Shown here piece by piece: positions 12,685 through 18,935 of a stretch of 64,000 nucleotides of DNA (positions within the stretch are counted from its first letter, which is position 1; the number at the start of each line of letters is the position of its first letter). A program made the translations under genes and the position numbers. Source of the DNA: a virus; the IMG/VR virus record IMGVR_UViG_3300034375_010899, positions 1 to 64,000 of that record. One strand, given 5' to 3'. The notes beneath the pieces were generated by a model. The model was not told where the DNA came from and ran no database searches. It was given only the letters and a program-made list of their open reading frames with translations.

Positions 12685-13002
12685 ATGGAAAACAACGCAA
12701 CTCAAATGTCACTTTTCTCCCAAGGTTGGAAGGCAGAGCAACACTTTGGCAGTGAGTTGACTGCTCATCACCTGAACACTCGTTCAGTGTATCGTTTCAA
12801 GGAGAATAGCGCCATTGCTATCACTCACTCTGCAAAGTACGTTGACAACGGAACTGTGGATGTGTTCGCAGTTTCTTATCGTAAAGAGGTGAATTCTCGC
12901 CACTCTGTTACTGAAACTGTTGAATTTTTCTCTAACTGGTTGGATGCATACTATTGCGGTGTTCAGTGTGTGAATAACCTGAACATGGAGTTGGTTTGCT
13001 GA
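12685..13002 (+). CDS. Hypothetical protein, 105 residues
   Basis: Begins MENNATQMSLFSQGWKAEQH. The C-terminal part (SVTETVEFFSNWLDAYYCGV and on) looks helical; the middle (SAIAITHSAKYVDNGTVDVF AVSY) looks like beta strands. No family is recognised. It is flanked by recurring intergenic elements on both sides, so it is probably an independent transcription unit. Confidence 0.65.
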   Translation: MENNATQMSLFSQGWKAEQHFGSELTAHHLNTRSVYRFKENSAIAITHSAKYVDNGTVDVFAVSYRKEVNSRHSVTETVEFFSNWLDAYYCGVQCVNNLNMELVC

Positions 13003-13021
13003 CACTAACCGTGCCCCTGAG

Positions 13022-13043
13022 TTCTTTATACTCAGGTCGGCCG
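13022..13043 (+). repeat. CTTTATAC element, copy C
   Basis: CTTTATACTCAGGTCGGCCG, eight bases upstream of the second copy of the 83-nt element. Confidence 0.65.
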
Positions 13044-13050
13044 ACCCCCT

Positions 13051-13133
13051 GTGCCAATCGGGGGAGTGCCCACCATTCCCCCCAAAGGGCACCGTGATCG
13101 ACTATTGTTACGAAGTAACGAACAAAGGGAACC
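13051..13133 (+). repeat. 83-nt intergenic element, copy 2
   Basis: Second copy of the element at 11539, identical over its first 43 bases. Its differences preserve the GTTAC/GTAAC hairpin (gaa instead of aaa in the loop). It stands 15 bases before the ligase-fold gene start at 13148. Confidence 0.75.
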
Positions 13134-13147
13134 TCACTGACACTCAA

Positions 13148-14047
13148 ATGCAAAATCTCCACCTCGAACACCCTGAAGATACGGTTCTCTCGGGTGACCT
13201 TAAAGCACTTGATTGTCTGCTCCATGAGGGTCACCTCTCCGTCAAACTTGACGGAGCACCTGCAATCGTTTGGGGGATTAACCCCGCCAATGGTCTTCGT
13301 TTCGTAGGAACTAAGGCAGTTTTTAACAAGGTTAAAATCCGAATTGCACACTCTCATGAAGAAATTGACCAGTTCTATTCGGGTGAGGTTGCGGTTATTC
13401 TGCATTGCTGCTTTGATTGTCTTCCTCACACCGATTCTATCATCCAAGGTGATTTTATTGGGTTTGGCGATAGCGATGAGTTTACTCCCAACACGATCAC
13501 TTACAAGTTTGGTGAGGTAATCGATCAGCAAATCATTATTGCTCCCCATACCGAATACTTCGCAGAAAATGACCTTCGTGACGCTGTATGTTACCCTTTG
13601 GTTGATAACCTTTCTTCCACTGAAACGTGTTACTTTCTGAAACCAGAGTGCTACGTTCAGCACAGTGATTCCAACCAGTTTCATGACCTTAAGGAAGTTA
13701 TTGGTTTCGCTAAGCAAATGGCACAACTTGTGAATTTTGCAACTCCTAAGGAAGCAATCAAGATCACAAGGCAACTCAACAAGTGCATTCGTGAGGGTCA
13801 GGAAATCGATGCAAAAGACTTCGATTGTGATCACCTTCTGATTGAATTCTGGAAACTCGTTAAGTCCATCAAAGAAGATGCTCTATTCCTCTGCCGTAAC
13901 TTGGGTCCTGCTGCTTACATTGGTTATGATCGAATTGATGCCGAAGGTTACGTCTTTTCTAATGCCTTGGGGTCAATTAAGTTGGTAAATCGTGAAGTGT
14001 TCAGTATGGCAAACTTCAACAACTCTAAGTTCTCTGTTTCTAGTTAA
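13148..14047 (+). CDS. Ligase/nucleotidyltransferase-fold protein
   Basis: A 299-residue protein with nucleotidyltransferase motif I at residues 33-36 (K-L-D-G, in SVKLDGAPAIVWG); Lys33 would take AMP. Further family traits are FVGTKAVFNK at 52-61, QGDFIGFG near 100, EGYV near 265 (motif IV-like) and SIKLVNREVF near 275 (motif V-like). I recall a cyanophage and pelagiphage family with KWDGAPA and GTK..FNK motifs (DUF6267-like); this looks like a divergent member. Joining or capping nucleic acid ends is inferred. ATG 13148 is preferred to GTG 13094 because the latter lies inside the repeated regulatory element. Confidence 0.65.
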   Translation: MQNLHLEHPEDTVLSGDLKALDCLLHEGHLSVKLDGAPAIVWGINPANGLRFVGTKAVFNKVKIRIAHSHEEIDQFYSGEVAVILHCCFDCLPHTDSIIQGDFIGFGDSDEFTPNTITYKFGEVIDQQIIIAPHTEYFAENDLRDAVCYPLVDNLSSTETCYFLKPECYVQHSDSNQFHDLKEVIGFAKQMAQLVNFATPKEAIKITRQLNKCIREGQEIDAKDFDCDHLLIEFWKLVKSIKEDALFLCRNLGPAAYIGYDRIDAEGYVFSNALGSIKLVNREVFSMANFNNSKFSVSS

Positions 14048-14107
14048 CTTAGAGTCTTGATTGTCATCATTGGTGACAAGGCACATTATACATCAAAAGG
14101 AGACCCT

Positions 14108-14263
14108 ATGTCAAGTCTGAATCAGAAATCTTGGATGAGTGACTCTACTCTAGACCTGTTCATTAAGCATCATGAAGAGTCCGAAGAATTCTGGACTCAA
14201 GTTAACAAGATGGCAGAAGAGTATGAGTTGCCGACAGACTACATTCTGATGGAATTCGTGTGA
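14108..14263 (+). CDS. Small acidic hypothetical protein
   Basis: A 51-residue protein (MSSLNQKSWMSDSTLDLFIK to LMEFV) with a strong AAAAGGAGA ribosome-binding site, which rules out the longer frame from 14057. Mostly helical, acidic. No family is recognised. Two hairpins follow its stop. Confidence 0.65.
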   Translation: MSSLNQKSWMSDSTLDLFIKHHEESEEFWTQVNKMAEEYELPTDYILMEFV

Positions 14264-14268
14264 AGACA

Positions 14269-14329
14269 CCCTGAGAATGTTTCAGGGGCATTGTAGCGCC
14301 TTCTAGAGGCATCTCTGGGCGTTTCTTTA
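14269..14329 (+). terminator. Double hairpin, terminator-like
   Basis: CCCTGA (14269-14274) pairs with TCAGGG (14282-14287). A second stem, CGCC-ttct-AGA-ggca-TCT-ctg-GGCG (14297-14321), is followed by TTTCTTT. This resembles an intrinsic terminator. Confidence 0.5.
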
Positions 14330-14344
14330 TACTTAAGTCAGCCG
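14322..14344 (+). repeat. CTTTATAC element, copy D
   Basis: CTTTATACTTAAGTCAGCCG, again on the T-run of a terminator hairpin and followed by GTGTGCCAATTCCC. Confidence 0.6.
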
Positions 14345-14389
14345 CCCGTGTGCCAATTCCCGAACTGGACCCAAATGCCCTGAAACCCC

Positions 14390-14418
14390 TTGACCTGCCC
14401 CCCCAAAAATCCTATATT
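14390..14418 (+). promoter_or_regulatory. Sigma70-like promoter
   Basis: TTGACC at 14390-14395 and TATATT at 14413-14418 with a 17-base spacer. RNA would start near 14425, about 55 bases before the ArdA-like gene. The best -35 match in this region. Confidence 0.75.
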
Positions 14419-14478
14419 GGTTTCAACGGGGGGAGGGAAACGAACCCCGCCTCACTGCTCACCTCTTAACTAACTCAA

Positions 14479-14916
14479 ATGACCGTGACTCTGACTGCAA
14501 ACTATCGTGAAATGCTTGCCGCTAACACTGTGAGCAAGATCGACGAATTGCTGGATGAGAACTATGAACTGGCAGCAATGCTAGAGTTCATTGATGAGCA
14601 AAATGAGTCCGATTTCGTGACTTATTATGAAGAATATGTGCGCTGTGGTGAAGCAATCGGTTATGAAGCGGTTGACGCTTTGATCGAAGAAATGGGGTGC
14701 ATCTCCTACATTCAGGACTGCGACGATCGCTACCGTGGACATTATCAATCTGAGGCAGATTTTGCCGAAGAATATACCGTTGAAGTTTACGGTGACGTTC
14801 CTTCCTATGTTGTTGTCGATTGGCAAGCAACTTGGGACACCAATCTTCGCTATGATTTCACTGCCTGCAATGACGGTGATACCTATTGCCCCATCCACAT
14901 TTTCTCCGATAACTGA
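14479..14916 (+). CDS. ArdA-like antirestriction protein
   Basis: A 145-residue, very acidic protein. GYEAVDALIEEMG (61-73), DRYRGHYQSEADFAEEY (83-99), VVVDWQATWDTNL (111-123) and the C-terminal HIF (140-142) follow the order of the second half of ArdA proteins (…Y.G.Y.S.EDFA…IDWEA…HVF). ArdA mimics DNA and blocks type I restriction enzymes. This copy lacks most of the N-terminal ArdA domain (typical length about 165-170), but so do several phage versions. It has its own good promoter and a strong terminator, as expected for an early anti-defence gene. Confidence 0.65.
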   Translation: MTVTLTANYREMLAANTVSKIDELLDENYELAAMLEFIDEQNESDFVTYYEEYVRCGEAIGYEAVDALIEEMGCISYIQDCDDRYRGHYQSEADFAEEYTVEVYGDVPSYVVVDWQATWDTNLRYDFTACNDGDTYCPIHIFSDN

Positions 14917-14928
14917 TCACTAAGGGTT

Positions 14929-14960
14929 GCAGAGTTCCCTACATCAACTCTGCCTTTCTT
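14929..14960 (+). terminator. Intrinsic terminator
   Basis: GCAGAGTT (14929-14936) pairs with AACTCTGC (14946-14953), an 8-bp perfect stem, followed by CTTTCTT. Confidence 0.8.
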
Positions 14961-15012
14961 CTCTGCTCTGGTGACACTTAACGGTGTGAGAGTTCGATTC
15001 TCTCAGCAGGGC
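14961..15012 (+). ncRNA. tRNA-like element with T-arm
   Basis: A canonical T-arm, GAGAG-TTCGATT-CTCTC (14988-15004), is closed by a 7-bp acceptor-like stem, CTCTGCT (14961-14967) with AGCAGGG (15005-15011, one G-U). A small ACAC-ttaacg-GTGT hairpin (14974-14987) lies where a long variable arm would be. D-arm and anticodon arm are missing and no CCA is encoded, so it is not a working tRNA. It may be a tRNA relic or a tRNA mimic. Confidence 0.45.
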
Positions 15013-15045
15013 AAATCCCCAAAACGTTGTTTCTTTCTTTCTCAA

Positions 15046-15216
15046 ATGTTCGATCGTTCGACCTCTATCGGTATGCTTCGCCAAGGTGCTAACGGAACTC
15101 AAATTCTTGAAATTCTTGACACTTTGGTTGATGCAATCGTAGAAGAGAACATTAACGATTGCGCTGCACATTATGCGGCAATTTCGTCTCCTACTCTTGA
15201 GCAGATTGCATTCTGA
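15046..15216 (+). CDS. Small hypothetical protein
   Basis: A 56-residue protein (MFDRSTSIGMLRQGANGTQI and on). I recall similar ANG..IL.ILD.L peptides in cyanophages. It is mostly helical. The longer frame from 14971 is rejected because it runs through the tRNA-like element. No clear ribosome-binding site, only a CT-rich leader. Confidence 0.65.
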   Translation: MFDRSTSIGMLRQGANGTQILEILDTLVDAIVEENINDCAAHYAAISSPTLEQIAF

Positions 15217-15244
15217 TTTCTCTGTAACTTTTACCTGAATTCCT

Positions 15245-15421
15245 ATGGCACTCTGGTCGCAAGCAACTGACATCAAAACCCGCCAAACTATCTGGGTGGG
15301 GACTAATGTTTCAAAGGGCAAATCTCAAGCGAATTCCCATACCCGTGGTTGGAAAATCGATGGTTACCCTACTGCTGAACTTGCAGGGTTGCATACAGAC
15401 TACGTTGGGAAGCAAGGTTAA
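15245..15421 (+). CDS. Small hypothetical protein
   Basis: A 58-residue basic protein (MALWSQATDIKTRQTIWVGT and on) with a likely beta-rich fold. It begins 28 bases after the previous stop. No family is recognised and no ribosome-binding site is evident. Confidence 0.55.
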   Translation: MALWSQATDIKTRQTIWVGTNVSKGKSQANSHTRGWKIDGYPTAELAGLHTDYVGKQG

Positions 15422-15458
15422 CTCTTTCCCATACATCTCCCATTCGTTGACACTTAAG

Positions 15459-15638
15459 ATGATTTCAACTCCTATCTCTCTCAGCAACATTTTCTACGTT
15501 GCGCTAGATCGCACCGCACGCACAGGTGACGAATTCTTCGCCATTTCTGTGGGGCGCTGTTACTTTGGAATCTATCCTGCTGTCAACGGAGTGGACATTT
15601 GTTGGGGCATTCTAGACGATAAGGGATGCCTAGATTGA
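15459..15638 (+). CDS. Small hypothetical protein
   Basis: A 59-residue protein (MISTPISLSNIFYVALDRTA to DDKGCLD). ATG 15459 is chosen because the longer frame from 15306 overlaps the preceding gene in another frame. The sequence alternates beta-strand-like segments (FFAISVGRCYFGIY) and has no recognised family. Confidence 0.6.
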   Translation: MISTPISLSNIFYVALDRTARTGDEFFAISVGRCYFGIYPAVNGVDICWGILDDKGCLD

Positions 15639-15683
15639 TCGGGTTCCTTTATACTCTCATTCATTCCTAAACGACACTCACTG

Positions 15684-15920
15684 ATGACCGACATTTCGAC
15701 ACTTGCTGCTGCATCCTCCACTGACCTTCTCATCGCTGAGATTCAAGGGAAGGTGAAGGTTACTCGTTTGCCGCAACGTAAACCCCGCCGCAGTGAATTG
15801 GTGATGAGTCGTGTAGGCGGTGCTGGCACCCGTTGGAATAACTCTACGGGTGGCAATGGTAGACTCAAAGCAGGGCAACTCCGCCCTGAAGAGATTGCAC
15901 TTAAGTCTGCCCTTCGTTGA
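15684..15920 (+). CDS. Basic hypothetical protein
   Basis: A 78-residue protein with a basic middle (KVKVTRLPQRKPRRSELVMS) and a Gly-rich segment (VGGAGTRWNNSTGGNGR). Probably nucleic-acid binding by charge. A TATACT box at 15650-15655 lies 28 bases before the ATG. It ends the block with C-containing Arg codons. Confidence 0.6.
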   Translation: MTDISTLAAASSTDLLIAEIQGKVKVTRLPQRKPRRSELVMSRVGGAGTRWNNSTGGNGRLKAGQLRPEEIALKSALR

Positions 15921-15934
15921 CACTTAGCGATGCA

Positions 15935-15965
15935 CGAACGAATGGGGATATTCCTTATTCGTTCG
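15935..15965 (+). terminator. Hairpin after the small-gene block
   Basis: CGAACGAAT (15935-15943) pairs perfectly with ATTCGTTCG (15957-15965) around a 13-base loop. No T-run follows. The rest of the gap to 16166 is AT-rich and carries three CCCCTTAAG/CCCCTAAG motifs near 16002, 16047 and 16068, which could be protein sites. Confidence 0.5.
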
Positions 15966-16166
15966 GAGCATTCGTGATAGGCAGTTAGAAAAAAGTTTGC
16001 CCCTTAAGTATAAGGCGGCCCTCGTATATTATTTTCTTAAGGTACCCCTAAGCTATAAAAGTATGCCCCTAAGAGATCTATATCACTCTAAGACTTTTTT
16101 CAAAAGACCTCGAAGGGTATCAAATAAAATAAAAAAAATCCCGGAAAAATTTTTTGGTATGTAGAG

Positions 16167-16322
16167 ATGAGTAAACGTAAACCGTATTGGAGTTTTTGGA
16201 AAGTTATTTTTGCGGGGTGGATCATAAGATATCCTGAAAGATTTTTTGATGTATTCCGATTTCCGCTGATGGTCTTATTTGGGGCAGTTGTAGTGATGAT
16301 ATATAATGCATTGAAACAATAA
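16167..16322 (+). CDS. Small single-pass membrane protein
   Basis: A 51-residue protein. A basic, aromatic N-terminus (MSKRKPYWSFWKVIFAGWII) and a hydrophobic C-terminal segment (FPLMVLFGAVVVMIYNAL) suggest one or two membrane contacts. No family is recognised. From here on the DNA is AT-rich with AGA as the main Arg codon. Confidence 0.55.
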   Translation: MSKRKPYWSFWKVIFAGWIIRYPERFFDVFRFPLMVLFGAVVVMIYNALKQ

Positions 16323-16331
16323 GAATTCAAT

Positions 16332-16526
16332 ATGTTAGAAAAGGTATATCACATATACGCAAAGGAGAAATGTTTGTATCACTCACTCAAGGAAGAGGAG
16401 TTTTACAAGACTTGGAACACTCTACTTACACTTGTAGATTTGACTTCAAGCGAGTATCAGAAAGAGGATTTAAATTACGAAGAATTAATCGTAAATAAAA
16501 AATCAGTATCTGAGTCTTCGTTTTGA
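16332..16526 (+). CDS. Conserved small protein
   Basis: A 64-residue protein, MLEKVYHIYAKEKCLYHSLK EEEFYKTWNTL and on. I recall VYHIYAK..CL.HSL.EEEF..TW proteins in cyanomyoviruses, lying near the virion block. Probably alpha-helical; function unknown. Confidence 0.7.
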   Translation: MLEKVYHIYAKEKCLYHSLKEEEFYKTWNTLLTLVDLTSSEYQKEDLNYEELIVNKKSVSESSF

Positions 16527-16540
16527 AGGGGTTTACAAAA

Positions 16541-16548
16541 GATAAATA
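16541..16548 (+). promoter_or_regulatory. T4-type late promoter
   Basis: GATAAATA, one base from the T4 late octamer, 36 bases before the glycosyltransferase-like gene. Confidence 0.55.
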
Positions 16549-16583
16549 ACACGATAAAATTGATCTGAAGGATTTTATTACTC

Positions 16584-17384
16584 ATGGCAAAAGGATTTAC
16601 AGTTAAAGCAAAACCTCCCACAGCACAGGAATCTGGGGATTGGGATATTGATGCAATCAAGGCAAGAATGCGAGGTAAGAGCATTGTGTTCTGTCTACCA
16701 GGACGTGGATGTTCTTTTACATTCTTGAAGGCATTTGTTCAACTCTGTTTTGATCTTGTACAAAATGGATGTGGAATTCAAATTTCTCAAGATTATTCAT
16801 CAATGGTAAACTTCGCACGTTGTAAGTGTCTTGGTGCAAATGTTCTGAGGGGTCCGAAACAGATTCCCTGGGATGGTAAGTTGCAATATGATTATCAACT
16901 ATGGATTGATAGTGATATTGTTTTCAACACTGAGAAGTTTTGGCAACTTTGTGATTTGGCATTCCCTGCTGAAGCAATTGATGAAGAGGGAGTTGTTGAT
17001 GAATCGAAGAAGCGTGGTATTGTTGCTGGATGGTATGCTACAGAGGATGGGCGCACGACTTCTGTTGCTCATTGGTTGGAGGAAGATGATTTCCGTAACA
17101 ATGGTGGTGTGATGAATCATGAAACCGTTGATAGTATGGGTAAGCGTAAGAAACCATTTACTGTTGATTACACAGGATTTGGTTGGGTATTGATTCAGAA
17201 GGGAGTCTTTGAGAATCTTGAATATCCTTGGTTTGCTCCGAAGATGCAAGTTTTTGAATCTGGTGCAGTACAAGATATGTGTGGAGAGGATGTTTCCTTC
17301 TGTCTCGATGCAAAAGATCAGGGATATGAGATTTGGTGTGATCCTCGCATTCGCGTTGGGCACGAAAAGACTCGTGTTATCTGA
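16584..17384 (+). CDS. GT-A-fold glycosyltransferase-like protein
   Basis: A 266-residue protein. LWIDSDIVF carries the metal-binding DxD at D109-D111. VDYTGFGWVLIQKGVFE and GEDVSFCLDAKDQGYEIWCD PRIRVGHEK form the acceptor and C-terminal motifs seen in GT-A-type glycosyltransferases of large phages. It would transfer a sugar to an unknown acceptor, perhaps DNA, virion protein or cell surface. A late promoter precedes it, which favours a virion or late role. The family call is from motifs only. Confidence 0.7.
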   Translation: MAKGFTVKAKPPTAQESGDWDIDAIKARMRGKSIVFCLPGRGCSFTFLKAFVQLCFDLVQNGCGIQISQDYSSMVNFARCKCLGANVLRGPKQIPWDGKLQYDYQLWIDSDIVFNTEKFWQLCDLAFPAEAIDEEGVVDESKKRGIVAGWYATEDGRTTSVAHWLEEDDFRNNGGVMNHETVDSMGKRKKPFTVDYTGFGWVLIQKGVFENLEYPWFAPKMQVFESGAVQDMCGEDVSFCLDAKDQGYEIWCDPRIRVGHEKTRVI

Positions 17385-17416
17385 TAATGTTTAATATTCT
17401 CTACAAGGGAGAAATA

Positions 17417-17539
17417 ATGTACACAGGGCTTTCGTATGAAGAATGTGCGGAAGTCCTTTCAGAACTCTCATATGAATTTTATGAGGGTAGTGAAATTGAT
17501 CCGAATGAACTTAAATTGGAGGAAATTGTAAATGGCTAG
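17417..17539 (+). CDS. Very small acidic protein
   Basis: A 40-residue acidic frame (MYTGLSYEECAEVLSELSYE and on) with AGGGAG upstream. It overlaps the next gene by eight bases, so the two are coupled. No family is recognised. Confidence 0.55.
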   Translation: MYTGLSYEECAEVLSELSYEFYEGSEIDPNELKLEEIVNG

Positions 17540-17678
17540 GCGACCTTCTTTTAGCGGTGGAGATCTTATTGAATCAAAACCCAAGAAAACACGGCAGGGT
17601 TCTGGTAAACACACCAAGTATGCCGCAACGTCTCGTAATAAAGCACGTAAGCGTAGTAGAGGGCAAGGGCAGGGTTAA
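17532..17678 (+). CDS. Conserved small basic protein
   Basis: A 48-residue, strongly basic and Gly/Ser-rich protein (RPSFSGGDLIESKPKKTRQ GSGKHTKYAATSRNKARKRS). I recall a nearly identical short protein in many cyanomyoviruses close to the baseplate genes. Function unknown; charge suggests nucleic acid or capsid association. GGAGG lies upstream. Confidence 0.7.
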   Translation: MARRPSFSGGDLIESKPKKTRQGSGKHTKYAATSRNKARKRSRGQGQG

Positions 17679-17739
17679 TCCTTATATCCGGTCATCCAAA
17701 GTCTCTCATATGAGGCAAAAGTAGAAGGGAAAATCCAAA

Positions 17740-18195
17740 ATGAAGGAAATTGAAGAACATATCCAGAATTGGATCCTCAAAATATCAAAATTAAGACCCG
17801 AATTGGGTAATTTTGCGATTTGCCCCTTCTCTTCAACTGCTTCTTATAAGATTGTACTATCAAATATTGACGATATTATGCCTTTAAAGGGGTATGATGT
17901 CGTCATTTTTGTTGTTGAGGACTATCTAGATGCCTCTGCAATCCAATTGTGGTGTGAAATCTACAATAACATCTACAAAGACTACATATTTTTAGAGGAT
18001 TGTGGTCGTTATAAAACCTTTATACAAGGTATTCAAACAAATAATGGCAAATATAATTTAATTTTATGCCAATCTAGAGAAAAATTAGAAAAATCGAGAG
18101 AAAATCTATCAAAAACTGAATATTACGAACATTGGGACAAGGAAATGCTTGAGGAAATTTTGGGTAAGGACCATAAAATACCTCAAAAGGGATAG
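17740..18195 (+). CDS. Hypothetical protein, 151 residues
   Basis: Begins MKEIEEHIQNWILKISKLRP. A CPFSST motif near residue 28 and VIFVVEDYLD near 64 are the most distinctive parts; LILCQSREKLEKSRENLSK closes the core. It looks like a compact alpha/beta protein. I recall similar proteins in cyanophages without assigned function. Confidence 0.65.
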   Translation: MKEIEEHIQNWILKISKLRPELGNFAICPFSSTASYKIVLSNIDDIMPLKGYDVVIFVVEDYLDASAIQLWCEIYNNIYKDYIFLEDCGRYKTFIQGIQTNNGKYNLILCQSREKLEKSRENLSKTEYYEHWDKEMLEEILGKDHKIPQKG

Positions 18196-18242
18196 AAACC
18201 CCTTAAAAAGTTCTGTTTTACCCTCAAAAAAGGAACAAACAG

Positions 18243-18503
18243 ATGGCAATTCAACCAAATCCAGATAGGGACGTAAATTATATGAAAGAAGTTTGGGGAA
18301 CAACGAGTCTAATTACTGATTATTGGAGCAAAACTCCTGGAGACTCGAAAAAACAGATGCTCAGGGAGATTAATAACGATGATATTACTCCAAAAAAGCA
18401 TGATTTTTCTCTTCAGAATGAAATTCATGAGAAAATTCGCAATGACAATGATTATGATGATTGGTCTTATGGAACTGAACCATTTTATGGTCAAAATCCT
18501 TAA
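18243..18503 (+). CDS. Conserved hypothetical protein before gp25
   Basis: An 86-residue polar, acidic protein (MAIQPNPDRDVNYMKEVWGT to WSYGTEPFYGQNP) with AAAGGA upstream. It lacks hydrophobic segments. It lies directly before the baseplate wedge operon. No family is recognised. Confidence 0.65.
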   Translation: MAIQPNPDRDVNYMKEVWGTTSLITDYWSKTPGDSKKQMLREINNDDITPKKHDFSLQNEIHEKIRNDNDYDDWSYGTEPFYGQNP

Positions 18504-18509
18504 TAAATA
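18502..18509 (+). promoter_or_regulatory. T4-type late promoter
   Basis: AATAAATA at the junction before gp25, 25 bases upstream of its ATG. It would start the wedge operon. Confidence 0.5.
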
Positions 18510-18533
18510 ACTTGAGACTATATCTTTTCATAA

Positions 18534-18935
18534 ATGCCTGTAGAGAGAATTAGTAAATCATTTAAGGATATTAGTTTATCTCTTCAGGTCAATCCATTGA
18601 CTTATGATATTTTAGCGATTAAAAATGAAACCGCGATTGCAAGATCGGTTCGTAATCTGGTTTTAACTTTGCCAGGTGAAAGGTTTTTTAATCCAGATGT
18701 TGGATCTGATATTGGTAGATCTTTATTTGAAAATATTGATTCAATTTCTGCAGATGGTATTAAATCCCAAATTGAAAATACAATTAGAAATTATGAACCA
18801 AGAGTTTCATTAATTGATGTTATTGTAAATCCAATTTATGATAATAATGAATTTAACGTTACTATAAAATATAATATTATAGGTATAGATGTTCCACCAC
18901 AAAAGTTAGTTTTTGTATTACAGCCAACCCGATAA
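18534..18935 (+). CDS. 25: Baseplate wedge protein gp25
   Basis: A 133-residue protein, the same length as T4 gp25 (132). The family core is visible: NPLTYDILAIKNETAIARSV, then NLVLTLPGERFFNPDVGSDI, the gpW/gp25 lysozyme-like fold with its LPGERFF signature. In the virion it nucleates wedge assembly and contacts the first sheath ring. It abuts gp6 with no gap. Confidence 0.95.
   Translation: MPVERISKSFKDISLSLQVNPLTYDILAIKNETAIARSVRNLVLTLPGERFFNPDVGSDIGRSLFENIDSISADGIKSQIENTIRNYEPRVSLIDVIVNPIYDNNEFNVTIKYNIIGIDVPPQKLVFVLQPTR

Noticed and set aside
12470-12760. 96-codon plus-strand frame
   Set aside because: Crosses the intrinsic terminator at 12575-12600 and a structured gap and overlaps the next gene in another frame; no ribosome-binding site.
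13094-13147. GTG start giving a longer ligase-fold protein
   Set aside because: These codons lie in the 83-nt element that is conserved in front of an unrelated gene, so they are regulatory.
12932-13834. 300-codon minus-strand frame opposite the ligase-fold gene
   Set aside because: Runs across two intergenic regulatory elements and mirrors the codon bias of the plus-strand gene, which has recognisable motifs.
14961-15012. Functional tRNA gene
   Set aside because: The T-arm is canonical, but there is no D-arm, no anticodon arm and no CCA end.
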